This document shows positions 37,101 to 47,204 of a stretch of DNA of 64,000 bases, piece after piece (positions within the stretch are counted from its first letter, which is position 1; each line of letters begins with the position of its first letter). This DNA comes from Aspergillus flavus (taxonomy: Eukaryota > Ascomycota > Eurotiomycetes > Eurotiales > Aspergillaceae): contig NC_092405.1 of NCBI RefSeq assembly GCF_009017415.1, forward strand, positions 2,852,001 through 2,916,000. The letters are read 5' to 3'. The notes under the pieces were generated by a model. It made no database searches and was not told where the DNA came from. It was given only the letters and a program-made list of their open reading frames with translations. The translations under genes and the position numbers were made by a program.

Positions 37101-37640
37101 GCATGGGCCCGTCCAGATAATACCCCTGTGCATCAACTCGGACAGACAAAGTTGAAGGAGGAATGGCAGTTAAGGCAGCTGGACGGTATTCCTCCTGTTC
37201 TCCGATCTGGTTTAAATGATCAACTGCGGAGAGAAATTGAATGCCAGAGACAGCTCGCTCAGATTCGCAACGGGCAGCATGTGAATAAAAGGAAGCGACT
37301 GGAACCTGGCTATTATGCGAAAAGTAGGGACGTTCTTGTCGATTTATGCAGTGAAGATGGTTTCTGGGCAGCGCCGGTCAAGCCCAAGCGACTAGCTGCA
37401 GAATCGAAATATGTCATCACTGAAAATGCAAACGTCGAAGTCATAGATCTTACCGGTGATAGTGATACGGAGTGTGCGACACCGCCAAAGGGAAACTTGG
37501 CCTTTCCCACTACTCAGGGTACAGAGAGCTACTCTGGACTTGGGCATCCACTGGAGGGATTTGAGGGAATCTTGGAGGACGACCACTGGTGGCCATCTAG
37601 TGACCAAATAGACCCCAACTTCAATGATGCTGATGTGTAG
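34116..37640 (+). CDS. Large WD40-repeat protein with DWD box and SUMO-interaction motifs (candidate CUL4-DDB1 adaptor; Raf1/DIM-9-like?)
   Basis: Single exon, 1174 aa from ATG 34116 (the frame is open a further 39 nt upstream without an ATG). The N-terminal about 250 residues are basic, Ser/Arg-rich and probably disordered, with a SIM-like VVYVISDD at 84-91. A conserved-looking middle region (about 280-460) has no family I recognise. WD40 repeats run from about residue 535 to 940, with cores such as ILAWSPDG-like, LYTASYDKTVKLW, IFDVKWHPSLPLFATAS, YVTASCTDGITYVWDTR and FYTGASDGILKTWD. ITYVWDTR (Trp828-Arg831) fits the DWD box (W-D-x-R) used to dock on DDB1. Near the C-terminus is the classical SIM VIDLTGDSD (1109-1117). 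Together these suggest a nuclear DDB1-CUL4 adaptor, possibly the heterochromatin factor Raf1/Clr8/DIM-9. That name is inference and could be wrong. Confidence 0.6.
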   Translation: MTSQTPEHVRSRNFRSHASRRPTSVQIGSDDPSIIEEAQNLLSQFMRHSSHETQGSQSGNRATLQKVSDSRTEHSSESADDPQVVYVISDDSALESVPEKRTVPSARRRHSARHPRLRSSRATPGLGNLSKRPGNNSETDPVLPTTKREQSNNSNYVRQTMYPPHLLSDRKSYAINNDKAPRTRRSARSKTGPINYYKKLNLFNYESEEECSGDEDVDVLANSDQPQQRHGRSRSCDLSMPPCYRDSQLVGHTQYSVIYSSSRVQILKAPLKTLDDFRSVGHARYRPERNPANYAKGLRGEDLALDNILHFDFDPKEMTAVLNLLSFSGCHWRFAPDTALTDQLIQVASTYNMHPKSFKKMSSILKLSRLLSTEEASDSNALLLEILTSTPCTKELRRARRLAMRLLGSQEKRENEGPSTSGDQHCHKVEEVRRLSGHLSFAFALGRRQCADIEAFIADAQRGHLPTVPSVIKAVKLEDGSSATRKNAQASGNLNKLLQDRELGCAVSRQVSSRFLSNLGVSRTWKGASNDIIVLAWSPDGTRFAAGATAQCDEHNMEYNRGNNLILGDLTTDSLEELPDHWSPRPPGFSRGTMNDHRLFMSVTACQWFDDTLYTASYDKTVKLWRFPNHRASCYKTLEHDSKVQVMAPSNFSKNVVATGTQSVGFWQLDESTYNVLDLPRQRSKREIDLIPTSLAWGTIPITRELLIAGMSEKGDGVTHNGLLAAWHIAEASSTPIQLSPNSQNIFDVKWHPSLPLFATASSARGGGTTLLSSKNTRSVVRLYSPLISKMCTMELECPALDINDVTFCPGNSNYVTASCTDGITYVWDTRNPDTVLHKLQHAEPLNQIDETIPREQADVGVRLALWGNSVTQFYTGASDGILKTWDVLRSPDDALIQDVASFGEEIMSGAFSPDRSNLLIGDAAGGLHLLSPNTYADETLSFKFKRASQVPFKGQDPDSESGIMAARKAILNGHLLRHPIYGVGQGPHYNGPYAAWARPDNTPVHQLGQTKLKEEWQLRQLDGIPPVLRSGLNDQLRREIECQRQLAQIRNGQHVNKRKRLEPGYYAKSRDVLVDLCSEDGFWAAPVKPKRLAAESKYVITENANVEVIDLTGDSDTECATPPKGNLAFPTTQGTESYSGLGHPLEGFEGILEDDHWWPSSDQIDPNFNDADV

Positions 37641-38690
37641 TTTTGTAACAGCTGGGTGATGATAGTTAGCTACTGGTCTTGTCATAAGATAAGGCACAGT
37701 TGGGATGTGTAGATATCAATAGCTTGTATATAGAATATGCAGCCAATGTGGTAAATCTCTGGGATTAAGTGGGTAGTTTCACATATTTCTATATTTGCAC
37801 ATCTAGCGGTGAAAACCAGCGGCTGTGCTCATGTGAGATGATAAAATGGCATGGTAAGATTCAGGTCTAGATACTCTGAGTGCCCTCGTCCAGTGACAAA
37901 GAAATAACATCATTCTAGTGCAGCCCACACCTAATCTAGGTAGGGGTTATGTGCCAGCAAGGATTGCCAAAAGACTGGCAGACTGCAGTACTCGCAAGAA
38001 TGTCTCGCAAGCCCTAGAGCCTATCAAATAGCGCATACCCATGGACTTCCATTTACTTAGTCATCTAGGTGTCTTACAAAAACCCGTGTATTAGCGAGTG
38101 GTTTCTATTCAATGCTTCTAAGGTGCTTTGATTTTCTTACACGTGTGATCATGTAATTATAAATTAGTATATAGTTAATAATGATGGTGACCTTGCACAA
38201 ACATTGCTCATTCGATATTGTAGATACTAGCTATAGTAGTTTAATTGATAGTAATACCTCAAGAAGACCCCCTTTACTGATAATGATGTTATCCACATAC
38301 TATCTCTCTAAGCAATTGATTGACTTACATGTATCTATATATAAAGCAGCCCCGCTACAAATACTCAGAATTAGGAGCGAGTGGCAACACCACAAGCAGT
38401 ATCAAGTACTTAATACACAAAGCGTGTGCCGGATTAATTCAAAGGAGCAATTAATTTATGAATACAGTCACCGATATGATCACGTGGCTGAGCACCGCCC
38501 CTGGGGTATTACGTAGTAAGTACGGTATAATATCTACATAATGAGTAAATTTAAAGTAAAAAAGGCATCTACACGCCCACTTCGATTTGAAGTCGAGAGC
38601 TGCTCGCTAGATATCAAGCAGCGCACCGCCCTAAATTCGAGGCAAACACAAGCAAATTCCCCCTACTGGTCCCCAAACTGTTAGATATTG
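37641..38690. other. Intergenic: WD40 gene 3' region and WW-gene promoter
   Basis: No gene recognised in about 1 kb. AT-rich from 38150 to 38550. A frame at 38181-38516 has no protein features. Confidence 0.5.
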
Positions 38691-39616
38691 ATGTCGTTCG
38701 CCCCGCCTCCAGGTCCCCCGCCTCCGGCTGTCCCGGAGGGGTGGAAGGCTCAGTTTGATGATCGGTATAAGCAATGGTAAGTGCTTCCGTCGCTTGGCCC
38801 TGTGGTTCAATGTCTGCTGACATTAACTCTATTAAAAGGTTCTTTGTAAATCTGCGTACTGGCAAGTCCCAATGGGAATCCCCTCAAGGACCGGCACAAG
38901 AGGAGCTGCATGCACCGCCTAGCGAAGCACCTCCCTCATACGAAGAGTCCGGGCCTGCGAACCCGTCTGCAGTACATGGTGCAAACGAGAAGAAAAACCT
39001 GGGTTCTAATAATCCCTATAACCAGGCCGGCGCCAGAAGCAGTTCTCTGGACAGCGATGCCCGGCTAGCTGCCCAGTTACAGGCTGAGGAAGATGCCCGC
39101 GCTCGTGACAGTAGAAGCCCGAGACAGCAAGCACAGCCTGGGGCTGCAGCAGATTACTATACAGAAGCCTCGCGACCGCAGTCAGTTGGATACCAGTCGT
39201 CCTCCACCCCCCCACAACATATAACCGGTCCAGAGCAGAAGAGGAGCAAAGGCTTTCTGAGCAAGTTGATGGGAAAATCATCAAGTGGTAGTGCTGCGAA
39301 TCATGGAAGGCCATCTTCGCAGCCGTCACAACCATACGGGTATCCTCCAGGCGGATACGGTGGCTATCCTCAACAACCCACAGGGTATGGCTATCCTTCC
39401 TATCCAGCCCAACCTGGTTATTATCCTACAGCAGCACAACCAGTGCGACGTCATGGTGGCGGTATGGGAACTGCGGGCGCTGCAGCTTTAGGTGTAGGTG
39501 GTGGTTTGATCGGGGGTGCTTTGTTGGCAGAAGCTTTGGACGACCATCATGACTATGATGATTACGGCTCAGGCGGTTATGATGACTTTGACGGTGGCGA
39601 CTTCGGCGATTTTTAA
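38691..39616 (+). CDS. WW-domain protein, Wwm1-like
   Basis: Two exons, 38691-38776 and 38839-39616, 287 aa. After a proline-rich start, a single WW domain spans about residues 15-44, with signature Trp18, Trp41 and Pro44, split by the intron inside Trp29. Then a PPSY motif (in EAPPSYEES), the type of ligand bound by WW domains of Rsp5/Nedd4 ubiquitin ligases. A Gln/Ala/Glu-rich helix-like segment follows (DARLAAQLQAEEDARARD), then a Gly/Tyr/Pro-rich low-complexity tract (about 185-225), a Gly/Ala-rich hydrophobic stretch (GAAALGVGGGLIGGALLAEAL) and an acidic Asp/Tyr/Gly tail. This layout resembles yeast Wwm1, which binds metacaspase Mca1. The Gly/Ala stretch could associate with membranes. 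Function is inferred by resemblance only. Confidence 0.8.
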
Positions 39617-39950
39617 TGTTACCACGTTTCTGCATGATAGCCCCTGTTGAACTATCCGTCAGCGAGTTCTTATGTTTCGGCCTCTTCCCCCCTTCCTGTA
39701 TTAGTTCCCCCCCGGGCCCCCCAACTCTATTAAAGAGGCCATGCAACCTGGCGTGCTCTGATGGTGAACGGCAGGCTGATTGGTCGTGATGTAGTTTGCA
39801 TGCGTCGCTTTTTATGCTTCTTGCGATTTATGGCGGGGTTCACAATTGCTTCTAAGTTTGTTTATTATGCTTTGATTGACCCCTAGTAGGATATGATTAA
39901 TGCCATAGATTGACCCGGACCCTATTTATTGCCCAAACGAGAACTTTCAT
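39617..39950. terminator. Shared 3' region of the convergent WW and EMC7 genes
   Basis: 334 bp between two convergent stop codons. It contains a C-rich run at about 39705-39722 and must hold both polyadenylation signals. None stands out clearly. Confidence 0.4.
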
Positions 39951-40934
39951 CTATCCTCGTCTTCGTACATTTCCACCTTCCCTGCCAGTCGCTACTCCCT
40001 GAAGAGCAGCAGGCTCTGGACCACCTGGTCTTGGATGGGCACCAGCCATCCATCCTGCGAAATCAAAGTTGCCCGGTGCACCGCCACCAGCCATGGCACT
40101 ACGAGTTGCACCGGAGATAGGAGAAGCCCGAGAGTGTTTTTCGAACTCGGCACGCATTTCGGGATCCACTGGAGCGATATGAGTAAGGGAAGCATGCGCT
40201 ATAAACACATATGTGATTGCGTCGCGCAGGGAAATAGTTACGATGTTAAACTTACTATTCTCCATCAACTTCGGCATTCCGAAAGTAAACCCCAAAGCTA
40301 CTATGGCGAGCAAAATCATAGGATTCTTAAACAAAGAAAGAGGGGAGACTAGGAGGATAGATCCATAAGCGTCTTGAAAACAACAAGTGTACTTCATACA
40401 AAAAGCTTCTCCTTCCCAGAGATACTCACATTTAGGTCTCTCCTCATAGAAGCCTCTTCTAGCTAGGACTTTAGCATCTACTGCCACTTCGGGCAACTTG
40501 GCAGCATTCACGGAAGCAGCATCGAGGACGTATCTCTCTGCGCCACGATTCTCCCATGGGTTCCCACGAAATGTCTCCCAAATGCCTAGCACCGTACCGT
40601 CTGCAGCGACATCAACCCGGTAAGGCGTGAAGACGTATTCTGCGGATCGGACATCAAGCAAGTAAGACTCGGGCTTCCCCGTAGAGTCTAGGTTCTGGAA
40701 GATGAAGGTCGCGGAGCGCGTCAGAGGGGCAGTCAGTGAGTGAGGAGAGACATGGCCACTCTTGGATTGCGTTGACGATGGGATGGGCGTTAGAGTTGCG
40801 TGCGTGCCGGAAGGGAGAGCATTGGGGTTGGGAAGAAGATTTGAGGGGGGAATAACGACCGTTAAGGCGGACGTCACCACGACAGTAGAGAGGAGAAAAA
40901 GAAGAGAGGAGGTAGAGGCGTGGAACAGGCGCAT
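39951..40934 (-). CDS. ER membrane protein complex subunit 7 (EMC7 / Sop4 family)
   Basis: Subunit of the EMC insertase, which places membrane proteins in the ER. Three exons (40934-40430, 40348-40256, 40168-39951), 271 aa. Residues 1-22 form a signal peptide (MRLFHASTSSLLFLLSTVVVTSA). The lumenal part contains the EMC7 beta-sandwich-type region with SYLLDVRSAEYVFTPYRVDV and RGFYEERPKFSPLSLFKNP. One transmembrane helix follows (MILLAIVALGFTFG), then MPKLMENMDPEMRAEFEKHS, which is the family's most conserved stretch. The cytosolic tail is Gly/Pro/Ala-rich. Intron 1 (81 bp) and intron 2 (87 bp) are canonical. Convergent with the WW gene. Confidence 0.9.
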   Translation of the reverse strand: MRLFHASTSSLLFLLSTVVVTSALTVVIPPSNLLPNPNALPSGTHATLTPIPSSTQSKSGHVSPHSLTAPLTRSATFIFQNLDSTGKPESYLLDVRSAEYVFTPYRVDVAADGTVLGIWETFRGNPWENRGAERYVLDAASVNAAKLPEVAVDAKVLARRGFYEERPKCEYLWEGEAFCMKYTCCFQDAYGSILLVSPLSLFKNPMILLAIVALGFTFGMPKLMENSKFNIVTISLRDAITYVFIAHASLTHIAPVDPEMRAEFEKHSRASPISGATRSAMAGGGAPGNFDFAGWMAGAHPRPGGPEPAALQGVATGREGGNVRRRG

Positions 40935-41311
40935 GGTTCTTAGAAAAAGTGTTGCGACTGTTGTTTTGAAAATTTGACGACTTAGTGCAATTCGTCCGTC
41001 TGCATCTAAGAAGCTGGCAAGGACGACGAGTGTTGCCAAGCTGCTCCCGACGAAACAAGTCCGCCATGGCCCGAGATCACATGGTCTCTTACTCTTCTAC
41101 CCACAGGAAAACGAACCATACGTTTTTGAACCCCGTCTAGTGGCATGCTAATATCCTAATCACTATGTCACAAGCTGTATATTTCACAGGAAGAACAGTT
41201 TAATCGGGTTGTATATACAGCGCCCAGAGTCAGTTGCCCGTGTCAACTGCTCCAATACATATAATGCTGATGATATAATATCTAGAAACAAAATACAATC
41301 AAAGTACAGGT
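40935..41311. other. Intergenic: EMC7 promoter and acyl-CoA synthetase 3' region
   Basis: 377 bp with no gene features beyond the expected flanking untranslated and promoter DNA. Confidence 0.5.
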
Positions 41312-43606
41312 CTATAGCTTGGCCTTTGGAGCCGACTCTTCCGCCGTAGCTTGGGCGTAGAGCTCATCCAGAAGCTGGCGATACTGCTTCACCACCGGGG
41401 GACGCTTCAGCTTTAATCTACACCCGGAACAATTAGTACGGTGCAATATAACGGTTTGATGGTCAAGAGCACTTACGTTGGCGTCAACAGGTTATTCTCA
41501 ACCGTGAACGGATCAAGCATCAAAGAGCAGTTTTTGACCCTCTCGTAGCCTGCCAGCTTGTGCTTCTTCGCAACTCTCTCGAGGTCCTTCAGCACTGCCT
41601 TCCGAATCTTATCGTCATTCAATACAGACCTAATGCCTTCAATATCGGTCTCACTCATGGGCCGGCCGAGAACTTTGCTAGCGAACACAGCGAATGCATC
41701 AGGTTGGATCCCGAAAATACCAACGAGGAATGTCTGCACGCTGTCACCATGGATATAGCCCTGTGCAAAGTACCCCAGCTCGGAAAGATAAACACCCTCC
41801 AACCGCTCTGGTGAGATGTACTCTCCCTGAGCTAGCTTCAGGACATTTTTCCGGCGGTCAATGATAATGATGCGGCCCATTTCGTCTATCGTACAGACAT
41901 CGCCTGTTCGGAACCATCCATCTTCAGTGATGGCCTTGTCAGTCTCTTCAGGATTCTTGAAGTACTCCTTGAAAACGTTTGTGCCTCGCAGAAGCAATTC
42001 GCCACGAGGGTAGGGTTTGTCCTCGACGGAGTAATCCATGTCAGGAAGAGACGCCAGGCACGCTTCTGTGCAGGGTGCCAGGCGTCCACAGTTGCCAGCA
42101 GTCAGATCTTTGGAAGACTGGGCGCACGCCATGGCGTATGTTTCAGTCAAACCGTAACCCTGAACGAGATCGGCACCGGTAGCAACTCTGAGAAAGTTAT
42201 GGAGAGAAGGATCGAGGGGCGCAGAGCCGGAGACCATCATTCTCGTACGTTCCAGGCCTAGGGCAGCGGCGACCTTCTTAGACCATATCCGGTCGTACAA
42301 GGCATGTTTAACAGTAGCCTTAGAGGTATCAGGATTCTTCAGGTTGGCTGTCTTGGTCGAAACGACATGTCTCGACAACGCGCCCTTGAAACCCGGTTGG
42401 TCCACAGTTGAGGCACGAATAGCGTTCCCAAACCGACTGTAAAGACGGGGAACCGACATAAACCCGGTGGGCTTCAACAACTTTAGGTCATCGACTAACT
42501 CCACGATATTTCCATGGAAGTAGCCGATCCGGGCACCTGCCCAGAAAGCTGCATGTTCTGATAAACGTGCATAGATGTGAGCTAGCGGAAGATAGGATGC
42601 TAGTGTGTCACCAGCAGCCTGCTGGGTAGTAACAAGGGCCCCTGCAGTGGCCGCAACGGCGTTCTCATGCGTCAGCACAACACCCTTCGGAGGGCCCGTA
42701 GTACCGGAGGTATAGTTAATGGTGACGATGTCAGAAGGCTGGGGAGCGTTGTAAGGGCGGTTCGAAGTGGCGCCCAGTTCCTCAACCTGATCGATCGTAT
42801 AAATCGAGACGTCCTGTCCGGCAGCCACGGACTCCAAAAGAGCTCGCTTTGAGTGTCCAACTTGTTCGCCACCATCAAGAGGGTCCAAGCTGATGATGAT
42901 TTTCAGATTGGGTAGGAGGGGCTTCAGCTTGAGCAAAGTTGGGATATGCGGCAAGGAAGTTACCACGCAGTGCAGCTCTGCGTGGTTTATAATATATTCG
43001 GTTGCGTCTGAGGCAAGAACATCATAGATTGATACAGAATACAGACCTTGAGACATGCATGCCAGATCTGTAACGCCAAGTTAGGGCTATTCAAGAGTAG
43101 GGAATAACAAGCAATCGCGTACCAGTGATCTGCCATTCGGGCCGATTTTGACACCACAGTCCGATACCGTACTGGCCAGAACGATGGCAATTGTGTTTGT
43201 GGTGCAATTCCACCAACCCGGCACCGAAATCAGCCCGCCGCTTTTGAACTGTCTGGTAATCTAGCCACTGGTAAGGGCCGAAGGTCTTGGTTGTCTGGTT
43301 GTACGGGCGCCATCCCAGGCAGTGATTTTTCGGTACTCGGTTTGCAGTCGACTCAAAGATGTCATGCGCAGTGAGAACCTAACAAGAGAAATGTCAATAC
43401 CAAAGAGCACCAAGCTCTGAACATATACTTACCTGTGGATCTAATGTCCTCACAAGTTCCTTCTGCGCAAGATAGGCACGGTAGATCCTACTCCGTCCAG
43501 GCTCCTCAGTCCCAGGAAGGGCCACAGAATACGGCGAGCCCTTCGGAGGCTCTTGCCTTAACTCATCCGCACGAGCAAGGTGGACGGGCTGTTGGCTAAA
43601 GAACAT
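41312..43606 (-). CDS. Long-chain acyl-CoA synthetase with peroxisomal targeting signal (Faa2-like)
   Basis: Activates fatty acids to acyl-CoA with ATP and CoA for beta-oxidation. Four exons (43606-43433, 43378-43123, 43067-41477, 41417-41312), 708 aa. AMP-binding superfamily motifs: YTSGTTGPPKG (P-loop-like), the LPLAHIYAR stretch, GYGLTET, GWFRTGD and the linker IIIDRRKNVLKLAQGEYISPE, with the long-chain-specific spacing. The C-terminus is AKL, a standard PTS1 variant, and there is no presequence, so the product should be peroxisomal. Intron positions (59, 55 and 54 bp) were set by keeping the conserved motifs in frame. It lies 8 kb from the PMP47-type ATP carrier, which supplies its substrate. 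Acyl chain preference is not readable. Confidence 0.93.
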
Positions 43607-45384
43607 TGCGACCTATATTGATGAGTAACCTGGAAAAGTCAGCAATGTATTTAATCTACTATGTGAATTTGAGATTCTGTATAAATGTCTCAACGTCGAG
43701 GGCGAAATCTTATCATACCAATACTCAAGCGCTGGCAGATACCGATTATGGCTGTGAGAAGGGAATTTCTGGTTTCCGTGGGTGGAATGCAAGCCGTTGC
43801 CTCTTCGAACCAAGGTGAACGTCAGCGCAAAAGCCCAGATAAAACAGTTGAGAGAAGGTACAACTCGGCTGGGAGACGTTTGAAGAAAGGGATAAAGAGT
43901 AGGAAAGGAAGTGGTTAAGGAGTATGGACCTGGCGGGCAGTCGGAGGGGGGGAGAAAGTCCCCAAGCAATGGGGAAGAATAGAGCGCTGACTCCGCTGAG
44001 TGGCCGAGCTCATACCCACGATGTCTCTTTGCCTCCACGCGATGTGAAACGAACCTCGGCATTTACCCGGTTGATTGAGTCCGGGGAGGGAAGGATTAGT
44101 ATGCCTCCATTTAGGTCGATAGGGTGGGCGGTGTAGTTTCTCCATGATTCATTTGGGAATCCAGAGCGATTAGTTATCGGCGCTACGGACTACTCCGTAA
44201 GTACTGTATTCTGTACTATTCGACCGTCGTCTGCTGAAAGTGCCGAGGCCATTGGATCGGAGAAGACTGACCGGAACGGTATAGTCTATGCTTCCTAATT
44301 AAAGTCCACCTTACTACGTATTCCTCGGGCTTCCCCGTTGGATCGGTGGTATCTACTGTGATATACATTCGATATTTTCTTTTTGCTTTTTTCATTTTTT
44401 CTTTTTTCATTTTTTTTTTCATATGTATTATTATAAATTATTTTTTCCTTTCATGGAGTGTCTTCCGGGGCCCCAGCATCATGAATAGCCCTCTCCGAAA
44501 GCGGATCGACGTCATAAATTACCTACATTGACATATGTGACTGTGTAGGTACGGACTAAAGACATACAGTACTCCGTACATACTCCGTACATACAAATTA
44601 GGTTGCATAAAGATCATCCATCCCGTGATGCCTTAACCTTTCTCTCTCACATGCTTGTAAATTTAACCGAGTACTGCCACCTCGTGTCCCTACAGAAGTG
44701 ATCGTTTCCTTCTTCATATTCTAAGTTTCATTCCTTTGTTTTTATTTTCTCTACTTTGATTTGATCATCCCGTAAGTAGCCCATCCTTTCAAATAAACCT
44801 TAAAAGTAGGGAAGGGAAAAAAAAAAGATGTATGTCTTGGATGTATGTGACTTGATCAGCCTTCGCATGTGGTGAACTTCATGTGAAATTCGCCGGGCCA
44901 CATGAACTTTCTGCATTCTCTTGATGACCCCTTACCTAGGTACGAAGTAATAGGCTGCTCGTTTGCTCATCTGTCACGATGTAACCAATGAAAACATCTT
45001 TGTGTAAGAAGTTGAAATCAATTTGTTCTTCGATTCGAGATCAGAGAATACGAATAGTAGTATATCACAGCCATTCAACCCAAACTCCATGCCATGCAAA
45101 CAATTAAGGGGAAATCAAATACTGTACAAAACGGAGGAAAACGAATCACCTTGAAGAACCCTTGTCTAAATGACTCCCTCATCTATCGTCCCAACATGCA
45201 AGTCCGGTTCCCTTGGAGTCGACAGCGAGCAGCCTGGTCGGAGATGTATATAATAGGTATATACTCGTCACGTATGTGCAAAAGAAACAAAAAAACAATA
45301 TAAAAGAATAAGAATTATAAGAGAAAGGCCTCGGGTAGCCCGAAAGTGCCAGGGATACTCCCGTGGGTACTTTAAACGTCTGAT
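43607..45384. other. Intergenic: acyl-CoA synthetase promoter and permease 3' region
   Basis: 1.8 kb. The minus-strand frame 43613-44062 is probably the 5' leader of the acyl-CoA synthetase, not a protein. A T-rich tract lies at 44376-44422. TACTCCGTA-type motifs occur at about 44190, 44572 and 44583, the last two in tandem. Confidence 0.5.
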
Positions 45385-46874
45385 TTAGCCTCGAAACGAG
45401 CGAAAGATCCTTTGATACCACTTAGTAGTGGTGGTTTCCCATGACTCGTTTTCAAGAGAAACCCGACCGGTGTCGATGTCGGCCTCGAGTGGGGGAACAA
45501 ACGACGTCCGATAGAAAATTTTATGTCCCACATAGAGTACCACGAAGAGGATCAAGCTGATATAGGCGATAAAGAAATCCGTTACACTGAATGTTGGGAT
45601 CCAAGCAGTGAACCCTTGAGTCAAAATGATCAATATGTTGAAGAAGAGCCCGTACCAGGAATACCAGGGCTGCCACATCGCTTTGAAGGGAAGAAGGTCA
45701 CGAGACATATTGCGAGCCTTCAGAGCTCGCATGAATGCAAGATGACAGGCATTCAGGGAACACCAAGTGATGAAGCCTGCCACACCTGCAATGTTGAGAA
45801 GCCAGTTGAACACTGTACTACCAGCATTAGACACATTCATGAAACCGAGCAAGCCAAACGCCGCAGTGAACATGACACCGTAGTAGGGCACGCCCTTTTT
45901 CGACGTTTTCTTGAACCAGCGCGGGGCAAGCCCTTCTTGAGCCAAGCCGATTAGGATACGGCTACCACTGTAGACGTTGGAATTGGCGGCGGAAAGCACG
46001 ACAGTTAACAGGACGGCGTTGATTATATGAGGCAGGACCTTGACACCCGCAAGTCTGGCCGCAATGACGAACGGTGAAGAGTTTGCATCGTTTCCGTCCT
46101 TAACAAGGTCTTCATTGGTATAGGGCACCAGCAGGCCGATGAAGAAGATAGTCAATACGAAGAAGAACAGAATGCGGTAGAACGTCTTGCGGATCGCAGA
46201 AGGAATAGTTTTGCGGGGATTTTCAGTTTCACCTGCTGCAATACCAACCAACTCTGTTCCCTGGTATGAGAAACCCGCCTGAATAAGCACAGCCCAAAAG
46301 CCCACGAATTTGGCTGTTGAGTCTGGAGAAACACCGGCGTAAGCTGCAAATGGACCTGGGTTAGTCCAATAAGTAAATCCCAAGTATCCTTTATCGCCGG
46401 CCCCCGCATCAATACAAATTGCAAAGATCATAAACCCAACAACTGTGATCACCTTGATACTAGCGAACCAGAACTCCAGCTCACCGTAAAAGCTAACAGG
46501 TAGGAAGTTGAAAAGAGTAATAACGACCCAGAACACTGCGATGAAAATGGCGATGTTGATATCCTTGTCCCAAAACTGTATAATCAACCCTGTCGCAGTT
46601 AACTCTAGCGCAAAGGTACTAGCCCAGGAAAACCAATAGATCCAACCCATGGCAAAACCAAGACTGGGGTCGATCAATCGAGCTGCGTAGGACGTGAACG
46701 CTCCTTGGATTGGCAGATAACTTGCTATTTCACCCAGGGCCTGCATGACGGAGTACACGATAGAGCCGACGAAGAGATATGCAATCAAAGCGCCTACCGG
46801 CCCTGCTGTACCGATGGCGGTGCCACTACTGATGAAAAGACCTGTACCAATTGTACCACCTAATTCTGGTCAGC

Positions 46875-46919
<45 letters not shown>

Positions 46920-47204
46920 CCGTAGGCGAATAAGTTTCAATGGATGACGGAAGGCATGAGGCGAGGGTGGAAAGAATGAGGAGATATCCGTACCAATGGC
47001 AATCATTTGCAGATGTCGGCTTTTGAGCTGGCGCTTTAGATCCGGTACTGGGTTCGACTCGCGAGTAGCGCCATGCTTCTCGCAGTCCACGTCCTTCAAA
47101 TCGGACGATGGAGTGGGAGCATTGACCTGAAAGGCCTCATCGTTGGCCATTGCTTCTTTTCCCACTGTCTTTGGCGTGACGTTAAACCCGTCCTCAAAGG
47201 CCAT
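45385..47204 (-). CDS. Amino-acid permease (yeast AAT/YAT family, APC superfamily)
   Basis: Proton-coupled plasma-membrane amino-acid uptake permease. Two exons, 47204-46994 and 46859-45385, with a 134-bp intron; 561 aa. Polar cytosolic N-terminus of about 65 residues, then RHLQMIAIGGTIGTGLFISSG, the family's first-helix substrate-binding segment, which the intron splits at the first Gly. Twelve hydrophobic segments follow, including the SFQGTE-like FSYQGTELVGIAAGETENPRKTIPSAI signature. The tail ends EADIDTGRVSLENESWETTTTKW. The frame is open upstream to 47225 without an ATG, so ATG 47204 is the start. Substrate is not predictable by eye. The intron contains a 41-base homopolymer (see repeat). 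Confidence 0.92.
46879..46919. repeat. 41-base poly(T) tract inside the permease intron
   Basis: An uninterrupted run of 41 T on the plus strand, which is poly(A) on the coding strand. It lies inside the single intron of the amino-acid permease, between the donor and the probable branch sequence CTGAC. Confidence 0.95.

Noticed and set aside
39426..39746. Minus-strand frame of 106 codons, His/Asn-rich
   Set aside because: It is the antisense reading of the Gly/Tyr/Asp-rich tail of the WW protein.
43613..44062. Minus-strand frame of 149 codons upstream of the acyl-CoA synthetase
   Set aside because: Low-complexity, Ser/Pro-rich reading of the leader/promoter; no start context or domain to support it.
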